Source: Colletotrichum lupini (Eukaryota; Ascomycota; Sordariomycetes; Glomerellales; Glomerellaceae). From it: 64,000 nucleotides of DNA. Where the stretch lies: NCBI RefSeq assembly GCF_023278565.1, contig NC_064680.1, positions 1 through 64,000 of the forward strand, in the 5' to 3' direction. Numbering within the stretch: the stretch's first letter is position 1; every line of letters begins with the position of its first letter. Of this stretch, positions 25,173 through 36,063 are shown piece after piece. Under the pieces are notes generated by a model. That model made no database searches and was not told where the DNA came from. It saw only the letters and a program-made list of their open reading frames with translations. The translations under genes and the position numbers were made by a program.

Positions 25173-25287
25173 AAGTTTTATTTAATTTTTTTTCGTAATT
25201 ACTTAATAGCTCAAAGAATTCCGTAAACTTCTTTACTTATTTTTATTTATATTAAATTATTTAAAAAAACTTTCTTTTATTAATATT

Positions 25288-25400
25288 AGGTAGCTATAGT
25301 AGTAAAGTAATATTAAGTGGTTACGGTAGTAAAGTAATATTAAGTAGCCACGGTAATAAAGTAATATTTAGTAGCCACGGTAGTTAAGTAATATTATATT
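25288..25400. repeat. Short tandem repeat containing GTAGCCACGGTA
   Basis: Four consecutive copies of a unit of about 28 bases (AAAGTAATATTAAGTAGCCACGGTA with variants). One further copy of its core lies at about 23805-23830, just before the hairpin array, so the array is bracketed by related sequence. This may mark the ends of one element. Confidence 0.75.
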
Positions 25401-25404
25401 TTAT

Positions 25405-25755
25405 AAATAAAAAAAATACTTTATTTATATATATTAAAAAGTAATAACCAAGCAGTTATAATATAGTAATACTTTTATTAATTTCTCGCTTTTTTAAAAT
25501 ATACCTTTTTTTAAGTAAAAAGTATGCGAAATTCTTAAAATTTCCTAAACCTAAGCCCATTTAGCCTACTTGATATTTTATAATTAAAGATTTTTTTTTT
25601 ATATATATTTAAAAGCAATAACTTATTAGTTATAACATAATGATACTTTTATTAATTTCTCCCTTTTTCAAAATATCCCTTATTTTTGAATAAAAAGTAT
25701 GCGAAATTCCTAAAATTTCCTAAACCTAAGCCCATTTAGCCTACTTAATAGATGC
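25405..25755. repeat. 175-bp tandem duplication at the RIP boundary
   Basis: Two copies of a sequence containing AAAAAGTATGCGAAATTC and ending CCCATTTAGCCTACTT lie side by side with an offset of 175 bases (AGTATGCGAA at 25521 and 25696). The right copy keeps some CA and TG sites that are changed in the left one, so RIP intensity falls towards the gene island. Unmutated DNA begins right after the second copy. Confidence 0.85.
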
Positions 25756-26330
25756 CACTCGTTTATAGATCTACTGCACGCCCAGCAGATCACTCTAGGC
25801 AATATAACTAGACTTATCCCCATTTCATTATGCCACTGCTGACCATACTGAAGATCTGTCACTATTCCTATCCTACTTACCAGCCTCCTGCTGCTGAATG
25901 TGGAGAATTCGTTGTTAAATGTTGGCCAATCCGATCTGTGTACCTAACTTGTTGTGTTGTTGATCAGGTAATGCAAGAGGCGGTCGGAGCAATGTTGCAA
26001 CCCGCACTTCCTTTCTCGATGAGAATCTTCAGATGAGGAAGGGTTTCTTGTTCTTCTATCTGCTTCTGTTTCCTTTTTATCCCTTGATGTCGTAAGCTTG
26101 TACCGAGCATAGCTAAGAGTATCCCATGTAACGGGCTCGACCCGGCACAATTATACTTGTAGTAAGCTAGATAAATGGCATCAACCTTTACCTTAAACCC
26201 TTTACAGCAGGTGAGATGATTATTAGGAACTGAAACCGATTGCTCTTAGCCGTTGGTAGCCCAGTAGCTAGGATGCGCAGTGCAGCAAGACTTAAAAGCT
26301 TGCCAATTGGAAGTACAGCACTATACCGCG
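25756..26330. other. Island 1 left flank, no assignable gene
   Basis: GC-balanced sequence after the RIP block. It holds overlapping open frames of about 68 codons on both strands, none with a recognisable domain. Part of it is the 3' flank of the small secreted protein gene. An unrecognised exon cannot be excluded. Confidence 0.5.
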
Positions 26331-26607
26331 TTAAAATCTGTCCGAGTTTATACCTGCGCGTGGGTTACTAACAGCACCGTCTTGTTGGTAGCTACCTCCG
26401 GGACAGCATGATGAGGTGTATCCAGAGTTGGAGTTGTCAGATCTCAGGCATTGCCACATCAAGGATGGGCTGTTGTTGCAATACGCAGCGCATACACCGC
26501 TCAAGAAAGTGCTCTGAAACTCGCACGTTAGATTCTCATGGGGGAAGGAGGCTTCTAGGATTAGTTCTCACAAAGGGCAGCAAAGCAGTAAGTTGATAGA
26601 CCTTCAT
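26331..26607 (-). CDS. Small secreted cysteine-rich protein, 72 aa, one intron
   Basis: The ATG at 26607 opens a 12-codon exon ending at 26572. A 58-bp intron (26571-26514) follows, with GTGAGA donor, TCTAAC branch site and TTTCAG acceptor, and exon 2 runs to the TAA at 26331-26333. The 72-residue product starts with a hydrophobic signal peptide, residues 1 to about 21, whose Ala-rich end suits signal peptidase. The mature part of about 50 residues has Cys24, Cys34 and a Cys48-Cys49 pair followed by Pro-Gly-Gly, enough for two disulfides. A TATA element lies 85 bases upstream. Without splicing the frame stops after 23 codons. Small, secreted, cysteine-rich and next to RIP-mutated repeats is the usual profile of fungal effectors or antimicrobial proteins; function is inferred only. 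I recognise no family. A further C-terminal exon is possible. Confidence 0.68.
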
Positions 26608-26690
26608 TGTTGTCCAAGTTGTCTGATGAGTTGACTGGGGTGGTGCATGGCGTCTTGGATGGCAATCGTCGAAAGCCAAGGTGGGAGTTG

Positions 26691-26699
26691 TTATATATT
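26691..26699 (-). promoter_or_regulatory. TATA element of the secreted protein gene
   Basis: The minus strand reads GAATATATAA about 85 bases upstream of the ATG at 26607, a suitable distance for a fungal core promoter. No other candidate gene starts here on this strand. Confidence 0.5.
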
Positions 26700-27077
26700 C
26701 AGAGCTTGTTCACTGCCACAATCAGTCTAAGTGAGACCCACTTGTCGCCTTTCTAAATTGATTACAGTTGGTAATCGGTGGGATGGTCCATCTACGTGGT
26801 GCGTGGTGTTAAACTTTCTTCGGAAATTCCTTCGGAAAGTGAAATAGATTAGAATGCCTCAGACAGGAACAAGTGTGAGCCTTTTGACTTGTCCATTTGG
26901 TTCGGTCATTTCAGGGAGACTGTACTATGCCGATCGTTGCCTTGATATGGGATATTGCCAATGGCTCCGAAAGTTCATGAACTCAGTCGCAAGTGGCACG
27001 ATTAATGTGCGTATGCATGGGTCGCCTTGCTCGGTATGCCACCCCGTAGCTTCATCTTTCTCTGAAAAACTAGCGTT

Positions 27078-28298
27078 TTAAAACGGTAGGTAATTACAAT
27101 ACGCTCCTGATGTATTTTCGCAAGCGATGTGATTGTAGGACAGGAGAGCAGCGTCAGGATGGCAGTGCACACCGGACGGACGGCCGACATTGAATGAGTA
27201 TTCGTCAGATGGCAGTTGAATCTGTAAGCCGCCGAGAGACATCGTCGAAACCCGCCCGTGTCCGGCCGATAGAAAGCAATCAAGGATAAGGCAACTGAAC
27301 ATCGTTCGGCGGTTGATCTCCTGCTCTGTCCGTGAATTCGGAGAGAGATGGGTTGCCTTCGGTGATTTCGTTGCTAGTTCAGTCCTCTGTATCTTAAGGT
27401 GCTTGCCACCGGCGTTCAGTCCCAGGCCCTGAGCCATACGAATGGCCACCCCAAGATACATCCACGCGGCCGGACCGCCATCAGGTTGGCTCCATCTATA
27501 CCGACTGAGTGTCAGAAAGACTTGGATCCGCGCGACGGATCCTTTTGTCAGAGCACATTCGAGAGGCCCCAACGCTCCTATCAGGCGATCTGCGAAGTAT
27601 TCAGAAGCGGCAAAAGAACCCGTGCCGAGAAGAGGATTGTGACGTTTTGAGCCTTCGATCTCCACAAGATTGCGATGTGAAACGAACCTGACTAAGTCGG
27701 GATGTAACCTCGCTGTAAGTGTCAAGATGGCCAACAATGCTAGTTTGGCATCCGTTGACGGAGCCTGAGCCTCTTTGTCGTGTACGATGCTCTTCAGCGT
27801 CGGTAGATGCATGAAGGGAAGCTCCGCAGCGAAGTGCAACTGGTATAGGTCAAAGAGCTCAAACCATAATTTGCGTGACAGGCACGGCATGGACAAGACC
27901 TCCTCGAGGACATTGGTTTCATCCAACCAAAATACATGCTTGGGCTTCTTGACCATTTTCGAACCAGGCTGTCCAACTCTTTCATCCTCTGATGTGGGTT
28001 TCGGTGCTGCCCTTTTACCTGATCTCGTTGCGGCTTCTGGATGGTCGCAAACGTGCCCTGTTCGGATGCACGCGTTGCATGGAGTGTTGAAGCTGGTATC
28101 AGCATTGTCACACTTGATTTTTCTCTTCCTGCATCTTTGGCAAGCTATGTTGGACCTCATGGGAGGCTGCACACCCCCGTGGGGTCTCCTGCGATGGGCA
28201 ACGCCTGCTGACAGCGGTCTCGGTATATCTTCATTAGGCGTGCGGGATTGAACCGGCCCGCCGTCGGCGATAGACGGCTGACTTAGATATTGGCTCAT
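27078..28298 (-). CDS. Zn(II)2Cys6 fungal transcription factor, short C-terminus
   Basis: A 406-residue frame from an ATG at 28298. The Zn2Cys6 DNA-binding domain has Cys53, 56, 63, 74, 77 and 84 (spacing 2-6-10-2-6), with the basic Arg-Lys-Arg-Lys stretch after Cys56. A fungal-specific transcription factor domain follows at about 140-370; it includes the alanine/tryptophan-rich helix region near 275-295 and an Asn-Arg-Arg-Thr-Met segment typical of the family. Such proteins bind CGG-type sites and regulate nearby or metabolic genes. Members usually exceed 550 residues, so the protein ends early; the last 25 residues look unlike the family. An unrecognised intron near 27165 or true truncation would explain this. 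I found no convincing further exon up to 26700. Confidence 0.85.
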   Translation of the reverse strand: MSQYLSQPSIADGGPVQSRTPNEDIPRPLSAGVAHRRRPHGGVQPPMRSNIACQRCRKRKIKCDNADTSFNTPCNACIRTGHVCDHPEAATRSGKRAAPKPTSEDERVGQPGSKMVKKPKHVFWLDETNVLEEVLSMPCLSRKLWFELFDLYQLHFAAELPFMHLPTLKSIVHDKEAQAPSTDAKLALLAILTLTARLHPDLVRFVSHRNLVEIEGSKRHNPLLGTGSFAASEYFADRLIGALGPLECALTKGSVARIQVFLTLSRYRWSQPDGGPAAWMYLGVAIRMAQGLGLNAGGKHLKIQRTELATKSPKATHLSPNSRTEQEINRRTMFSCLILDCFLSAGHGRVSTMSLGGLQIQLPSDEYSFNVGRPSGVHCHPDAALLSYNHIACENTSGAYCNYLPF

Positions 28299-29337
28299 GG
28301 CGACGCGTTGATGAGTTGATCATTCGCACTGGGTTCTGGTGATGCATTTGCTCGAGATGGAGGGCGTTTAGCGCCCGCACATTCGATAGACCAGATAGGC
28401 TGGATGGGACACCGATTTAATGGTCCATGAATGGGGCGGCAAGGGAAGAGCCCGCAGCTTTTGGAGACGGAAGGTGCGGTCAATGTTGGGCCGAGCGTTG
28501 CCGCATACCGCAGGCAAGAAAGAAAGCTGGCAATGGGTAATTGATGTGCCCTACGAGGGGCTTCGGGTTTTTAGGCGTGTAAGAAGAAGGGGTCCCTCAA
28601 CGGCCGGAGAGCGAAACATTGATTGGGCAAGTATTGTAGCTTGAATGATGGCAGGAGGAACAGGGCATTCGCAGACTGTGGTCGATCATATTAAAAGGGA
28701 GGCTAAACGGGATGAAGAGCCAATTAAAGATAGCGCTTGGAAGTGCTGCTGAGACATCACTTTCTCCCTTGATCGCAACATCACCCTAGTGTCATCCATG
28801 ATACCTCCTTGCTTTCTCCGTTGATGAGGCCGCTAAGGAAGTGCCTGGAGGTATTGATGGTTCGCCCGAACCGAAACGTTGGTTCTCTTCTTTGGCTATT
28901 ATGGGAATAGAATCATTATCCGCTAATCGAATTCGGTGCAAGACGGAAAGTAGCCGATGACTGAGCAAACCCTTAGAGTGCGTGCTAACATCTCAGATGG
29001 TATGTACAGGTGTTCATTGTGTATCGATACTCCGTCTACTCCTCCTGGTCCTTAAGCTCAATAACTCAAAAGTACGGTTCGCGTGGTAGGAGTAAGTTGT
29101 GCTGTTGACGTACAGTAATTATTTGGCACCATATACAGGACCGCCACATAGTTGCATTGGAACCTGCAATCCGGATCTGAAGATGAATTCCTTGAGGTAG
29201 GCCGCAAGGCAGCTCGCTATTCCCACTATTGCATGCCATCTTGTCTCCTCATTTTCAATGTAAACCGAAGGATTCAGCCACTACTAGACATCTGAAGAAG
29301 CCTGTTGCAGCACGTTTCAGCTTTCCTCACTTTGAAA
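28299..29337. other. Upstream region of the transcription factor, no clear gene
   Basis: About 1 kb of GC-balanced DNA. It holds the promoter of the minus-strand transcription factor gene. The only long frames are a 74-codon plus-strand one at 28420-28644 and a 62-codon minus-strand one, both without domains, so I do not call them. Confidence 0.55.
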
Positions 29338-29721
29338 ATGTACGAAATCGAACAGACGGCATGTACACAGTTTTGTGCTTCTCGTACTGAGCATGCCGTC
29401 ATAGGCCTTGAGTGCTATCGGTGGCAAGGTGGAGCTGTCAGCGATGGCTTTGTCGCGATGGCCTTCAGCTTTGCTTTTGGATCGAGTCACCTATTTCTGC
29501 TTGGAGACTTAGCCGCACGACGCGCTGAGCTGAAACACGTTGTCGACATGACTGCTATAGAGAATCACAATTTATCAGATGCTTTTAAGCGTTGCACATT
29601 TGGGGGGTGCCTTTGGGGGATGCCTTTGGGGGATGCCTTTGGGGGATGCCTTTGGGGGATGCCTTTGGGGGATGACATTCTGGGGCTGCGCTTTAAGGGA
29701 TACTATAACCATATTAACTAG
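29338..29721 (+). CDS. Doubtful ORF, 127 aa, carrying a minisatellite
   Basis: First ATG at 29338, stop at 29719-29721. The N-terminal 80 residues show no domain I recognise; residues 90-115 are Gly/Leu/Trp repeats encoded by the 13-bp minisatellite. The C-terminal codons lie at the start of the next RIP block. Base composition is like the neighbouring island, but there is no visible promoter, splice signal or homology to support expression. It may be a gene remnant cut by the RIP boundary. Confidence 0.25.
   Translation: MYEIEQTACTQFCASRTEHAVIGLECYRWQGGAVSDGFVAMAFSFAFGSSHLFLLGDLAARRAELKHVVDMTAIENHNLSDAFKRCTFGGCLWGMPLGDAFGGCLWGMPLGDDILGLRFKGYYNHIN
29607..29675. repeat. 13-bp minisatellite, 5 copies
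   Basis: The unit ATGCCTTTGGGGG is repeated five times with perfect spacing (CTTTGGGGG at 29611, 29624, 29637, 29650 and 29663), with a degenerate copy in front. Because 13 is not a multiple of three, each reading frame encodes the same 13-residue repeat in a different phase, which keeps overlapping frames open. Confidence 0.93.
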
Positions 29722-32000
29722 TATCACCATATCACTACCGTTCTTAATATTTTCTAATACGAATACTCAAAGTCTAATACTTTTTTAATAAATATTTACC
29801 TTAGGTATTAAGGGGTTAAAACGACGGAAATAGTAATATAAAGTAGTATATCTTCTTTAAGAGATACTAATACGGTATTATTAACTAATCGACGGCGCTT
29901 AGTAAATAAGCTAAAGTCTTTATAATTAGATAAACCTAAGTACTATAAGGAATTAGGTAGATAAGGGAACGAATAAGCTATTTTTAATATAAAGGTTAAT
30001 CTATACTTAGCCTTCTATTTATTATCTCTATTTCCTAGAAGTAGTATTAAACCTTTCTCGTTTATATACGAAAATTCGTACTTACTCCTTATATAGAACG
30101 CTTATAGTTTATAAAATTACTATAGCTATATTATTAAAAAAGGAATATAACGAGCTAAAAGACGGTCTAAATATGCTTTTTATCCTTCTTAAGTAAGTTT
30201 AGGTAATCCTAGATTTCTTATAATACTTATTAAATAACCGCTCGCTTTTATTAAATTCTTTAATATAAAATACTATTTTTTATTCCCTATCTAGAGTTAA
30301 AAGCGAAGCTAAGTTTTTTAATAAAACCGTTTAGTAATATTTTTACTACTTTAGTTAACCTAGTTAATTATTAAGCGTTAATTTAGTTTATTAACCCCTA
30401 TTAATATAAAATTCTTTTCTAAGTCCTAACGCTAATAAGTTTATTAAAGTATAAGTATACGTCCTATTTATTTACTTACTATTTATTTCTTTGATTATAA
30501 CTTTTAAAGAAGTAGCGTTTAGTATATTTCTAAATTTAATATTACTTATAAAGACTAATATAAGTCTAACCGGAGTCGATCGTATTATTATTAGAGGATA
30601 CTAAGCCGACTTAGTATCCCGTAATATATATTTTATTAATTTAATTATAAAGTATAGCCCTAGGTATAGGGCCGAACTAAATATAGCCTCTTTCATTAAC
30701 ATTAGTCCCGATCGTAACCCCGACCCTACTACCGAACTAAGAACTAGTTATAGGTCTTTTTTAAGGTTTATTATAAAATTAATTAATAAAATAATCAAGT
30801 ATATTTATATTAGTTAGTTATTATATTATAACTAAGCTTATTTTAAATAAAGGCTAGATTAATTTTATTTAGGACGGTATATTAATAATATCCTTTTTCT
30901 TATTATTTTTTAATACGTTTATAATATTTCTATACTTTATACTATAAACTTATTACTTATATAGTTCTTAGAGCCGTTCTTATCTTCGGGAGCCTCTACG
31001 TTTACTAAAAGGTTTAATAATATAGTATTACTAATTAATATTAACGTAGTAAATTAGATATTAAATTATAATAGAAATTATTAAATACTCGTAATTATTA
31101 ATTAGAAAATAGAGAGATTTAACGCCTTTGGAATATAATTAATTACTTTTTCTTAATAGAGTATAAAGATCAATAAATATATCTCGGAACTTCGTAGCGC
31201 TATTATTTAACTAAATAAAAAATCTTATAAAGTAAGTATTACTTAGGTTATTCTTAGAGACTTATGTTTTTATTTATATTAACTAACTAGGCCTATACTA
31301 AGAGGACTTATACTAAGCTTTCTTTTACGCTTACGCTCTTAAATAGTACTTAGGTCGAGTACTTTATTATTAAGAATAATAGCCTACGGGTCCTACTTTA
31401 AGAAAGTATTACTTATATAAACTATTTAATTAATAAGAGCTACTTACCGGCCGTCGTACTAAAGGGCTATAGTATTTAGAACTTAGTAGCGGACTAAGCT
31501 CTAAATAACTGCGGATTTATTAATAAACTTGCGCTACGTTAAAAAGAGCTACTATAATATTTATAATATAAAAAATTCCCCGAACTTAAAACTAGTAGTA
31601 GTTAGTTTTAGGGTTTTTAAAGACTAGAATCTACTTATTAATTTTAATAATACCCCTAAGTAAGATTATAGTTTTAAAATAGACTAGACTATTATTAATA
31701 AGGTATATTTATAAAAGTAGGTCGTATATTATTAAGCCGTAGTAACCGTTCTATACTTTTATTATATCCTTTTTATTTATATATATGCGTATTTATAAAA
31801 ATCTTATTATACGTACTTCGTAGCCCGGTTCTAAAAATACTTTAAATAAAGATCGTCCTTCTAAATCTCTTCGCTATAAGGATTATAAATAGTAAAATAG
31901 ATCTATTTCCTTAAAGCTATAGGTATTTTAAAATCTTCCTAAAACTTTATAATATATTTTTAAATATAAAAAGTAAATTCGTATTTTTATAGCCCGAGTA

Positions 32001-32235
32001 CCTCGATTCCTAAACAGATTCGATTCTAAAATAGATCTAATTCTAGAATCGCTTATACTTCCGCTAGGCCTCGATTCTAAAATAGATCCGATTTTAAAAT
32101 CGCTTATACTTCTACTAAGTACCCCGATTTTAGAACAGATCTAATTTTAAAATTGCTAGTACTTCCGCTAGGTACCCCGATTTTAAAATAGATCCGATTT
32201 TAGAATTGCTTATACTTTTACTAAGTACCTCGATT
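32001..32235. repeat. 53-bp tandem repeat, about 4 copies
   Basis: Units begin CC(T/C)CGATT at about 32001, 32069, 32122, 32175 and 32228; the last three intervals are exactly 53 bases and the first is 68. Each unit holds the core AGATC(C/T)(A/G)ATT(C/T)TA and CTTATACTT or a variant. Copies differ mainly by C/T changes. Confidence 0.85.
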
Positions 32236-34099
32236 CTATTTCTTATCTTTTTAAGTATTTTAGAATTATAATATATTTTTAGCTTACTAAACTAAAGGTA
32301 TATTATAAACGTATTATAGGTCTAGAAGACTAAGTTTAAGAGAGTAATATCGCTAGCTCTAGTTCTAAATTAGAAACTTAGTAAGGGTCCGAAGTAATTA
32401 GGATGCCTTGGGCAAAAGCTAGGAGTAAATCTAGAGGAGAGAATAATAGAGAACCGATGGGCTCTATTTATGTCTATATACCTACTCTATTTATTACTAG
32501 TTTAATAAAAAAGGGCAAGGACCCGCATCGGCCCCGCAATTTAAACCCAATTAAAATACCTAGCTAGTTTTACTATATCTATTTTTAGAGCTATTACTTC
32601 TTCTAAATAGTTTTCTATATAGCGCGTACTATACTCTCCTAGAGACATCGTCTCCTACCCTACTAGCTTATTATACGGATATACATCTTCTTTATAATTC
32701 AGAGCTAGAATATTATAATACTTTATATATAACGATTCCCTTATTATAATATAAAGCGTCTTTTTTTTTACTACGCTTTCCTATAGTATATAGATACTCA
32801 ATAAGCAATTTCGCTTATTATCAAAATCTTAAGGTGTTCTTAGTACGGGGACAGGGTATATCCTTTTTTTTATAATATTAATATTAAGTAATTGCTTTAT
32901 AATAGTACTTATTATCTCCGCCTTCGTCTTAGGCTAGGACGGCTTATTAAATAAAGTATATATATAGTATTTATATATCCTACGTATTTAAATATAAATA
33001 TCGGCTTTATATCGCTCTCTTAAGTAGTTATATCGTATTAATAAACTCTTCGTTACTTTAGTAAAGTTCTTACTAAACCTATCTTATTTCTTAATAAGAC
33101 GCTAACTTTAAAATACTATATTTAGCTTTTAGAGTATTACTTTCGTAAAAATAGTTATTACTTAATAATTTATACTTAAATACTTTTAAAATAGAACGTA
33201 AATAATATTTAATATTATTAGTATTTTAGATCTTAGGCCTAAAATAGCCGTTACTATTACCGTTCTTTACTAAATAACTTATATTAGTATAGGTCTTAGC
33301 TTATAAGCTATACTTAAATAGGAGAAGCTACGAATAACTATAGTTTATTTTTAGCTTAGTTACCTTAGTAATTAGTTTATAGTACTACGTACTATAAACG
33401 AGCTAACTTAGTACTTTAAGTACTTTAGGCCTATAAGCTCTTTCTTAAAGCTTTTATAAATAGTAACTACTTATATATACTAAATCTATAGCCTCTAGTC
33501 CCGTAGATAAGTAAAGTACTTAATTACTAATTATAATAAAAAAGGCTACTAGATTAATAATATATTAAAATACTACGACCCTCTTATTATTATTAATAAT
33601 ATTATTATAAAAGTATTAGCTTCTCCTTATCTTTTATTTTAAACTATTATAGGTTTATATCGTTCTAATACGTTTTTTATAAACATAGACGAGGACGTTC
33701 TTAGAGTACTATGCTCTTACTTTTATAATGCTCTTATAAAGTAAATATATTAATAAAATATATTAGAAATAGTAAGGGAGCTAGTCTATTTATAGCGCTT
33801 ATTATACTATTACCTAAACCCCCTCCCGTACTTCTTAATAGCGAGCTTACCTTAGTAAATTCCTATATACGCGAAGTATCCTATATAAGTTAGTATAAAA
33901 TCTATATAGGAGTAGATCTAGGCTTCGTAAGTAGATAAAATTGAGGTATAAAGTAATAAGATATATATAGTATAAAGGAAATAAGGTACTATTAGAAAAG
34001 TGCTTAGTCTATACTTTAGATACTACCCTAGAACGAAGCCCGTATTAGGTTAGTAATATATTAATATTTTTAGTATAATAGTATGCCTACCGTACTATT

Positions 34100-34330
34100 A
34101 CGAACACTGAATTACTACGAATATTATACTAGTATAAAGAGTTAAGGTCCTTAGATAGCTATATTAATACGATTATATTATATAAATTGCTATACTAATA
34201 TAAATAGTATACCGGTACGAATAGTATATTAGTACGAATAGCATACTAGTATAACAATTTTAAGGCACCGAATTACTATACTAGTATAAATAGTATATTA
34301 GTATAAATACTTAAGTAGTATACTAGTACG
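34100..34330. repeat. Irregular ACTAGTAT/GAATAGTA short repeats
   Basis: Motifs of the type ATACTAGTATAAATAGT recur about ten times at irregular spacing, some as near-palindromes around ACTAGT. The array is not strictly periodic. No coding sequence is visible. Confidence 0.6.
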
Positions 34331-34899
34331 GTAGCTTTGGGTATTATTTTATTATTAGTATGCTTTCCGTACCTTAAAGTTCCGGTATTATTTTGATTTT
34401 TCGTCCTTAGTATTACGGGATTGCGTACTAAGGTAGTATTAAGGGTATTACGATTCTAAGCTTTACCTAAGCTAGGTCTCTTACTTCGAGCTATTAATAA
34501 CTTTCTCTTTTATATAAGTTACGCTATATATTAAAGTCTTAGATATAGGATATTTTTATATATATACTTTTTTCGTTCTATATAATAACTTCTAAATCTT
34601 ATAAGAATAATCCTATAATATAGTTATTTATAATAATATTATTATTAACTACGGTAGTTATAATCTATAAGTACGCTTTGTGCTTATTTATACCTCGTTA
34701 TTAGCCGGCTATTTCTTATTAACTCTAGAAATACGCTTCTTAACTTCGTTTAGAATTAGCCTCCTTCCTATCGCTTCGTATATAAATAGTTATTTATTAA
34801 TATAGGCCTAATACGTAATATAATCTTTAGCCGTTTATAAATCTAATAAAACTTAAGTAATAATATATATTTTAATACTAAATATTACCCTAAAACGAC

Positions 34900-36063
34900 T
34901 ATAATAACGATCTATAAATATTTATTAAGTAGTTTCGTTTCTTAATAAGCCGATTTATTATACTAAGCCGTTCGTAAATAATACTTTCTTAATATTAAAA
35001 AGGTTTATTAAAGTAATAATAACTACTTAATTATTTTTAATGTTTATAATTAACTTATTAACTTAATATATTTTTTATTAAGTAATTATTCTAAAAGCTA
35101 CTTTATAAACTTCTAAATACTTTTTTAAAGCCTTAAGGTCCTTTTTTAATTATAATTTCTTATTTTTATCTTAACTTATCCTATTCCGAGGTAAGGATAC
35201 TAAGCGTTTATATAACTAACTAATAGTTTCTAAGAAGTTATCTTAGCTTTTATTTAGTATTCGGTATATTATTAGCTATACTTCGAATTATATTTAGTCG
35301 TTTTTATTATTAATTAGAGCTAGTTAATGCTTTAAAAAGTCCTTATTGTTTACTAAGGTCTTAAAATAGTACTACGTATCTTTATAAATTTATAAGTATT
35401 ACTTTATTATAACCCGCTTATCCTCTAGGTTTATAATTATATTAAAAGTATTTACGCTATTTATAACTTCTATAGTTAACCCGTTTATCTTTTTATTAAT
35501 ATACTATAGTCGAACGTTAAGGTAATAAATAGTATTTATAATTATCTTATTATATTCCTTAAGGACTTTTTAAAAAGCTTTAAATATCTATTTAATATAA
35601 TATAAGCTACTATAAAATAAGACTTAAGTTAACGTAAATTAGTAAAATAGGTAATAAATATAGTAATTATACCGAGACCTATTGAGATCGTTTCTTTATA
35701 ACTTAATAAAGTATTTAAGAAATCGTTAATATTACCCTATATAAACTCTATTTTTACTTAATCTCGGAAGCCTAATTTAAACTTCTTACTAAACACGTTT
35801 ATAGCTTTTTTAAAGTCGTTATATAACTAGTTATATTAGAGAATAGGGTTTTTAAAAAGGATTATTATAGTAGATTCTGTTTCGATAACCTTATATAGCG
35901 TATCTAGGATCCGTAAGAAGGCCTCGAGCTCTACTTATAGTTAAGATAAGGTTTTATCCCGACCTTTATAGCGATTAATAGTTTCGATAAGTAATTTTAT
36001 AGACTGAGCGGCTGTTACAAGTAGCGTAAGTATAAATATAGTAATACTTAAAGGGTCCGCTAT
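34900..36063 (-). pseudogene. RIP-decayed fungal STAND/NLR N-terminal domain gene
   Basis: On the minus strand from 36063 the sequence reads as a degraded N-terminal domain of fungal STAND (NOD-like) proteins. The start codon of the typical Met-Ala-Asp-Pro-Leu-Ser opening is now ATA (36061-36063), followed by Ala-Asp-Pro-Leu-Ser-Ile, a hydrophobic helix, and Leu-Glu-Ala-Phe-Leu. A Phe-Lys-Lys-Ala segment, a Phe-Arg-Asp box and Leu-Leu-Ser-Tyr-Lys-Glu-Thr-Ile come next. Interruptions are TAA/TAG at expected glutamine or tryptophan positions. A later stretch at about 35200-35560 still shows the Leu-Asn-Val-Arg-Leu and Asn-Leu-Glu-Asp-Lys boxes that usually follow this domain. Such proteins act in non-self recognition and programmed cell death. 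I did not see a NACHT/NB-ARC or repeat domain, so the C-terminal part is missing or unrecognisable. Confidence 0.65.

Noticed and set aside
26854..27081. 75-codon plus-strand frame with several cysteines
   Set aside because: It starts with ATG and has some cysteines but lacks a signal peptide and splice or promoter evidence, and overlaps the 3' region of the transcription factor.
27775..28251. 158-codon plus-strand frame opposite the transcription factor
   Set aside because: It is the antisense shadow of the Zn2Cys6 gene; no domain.
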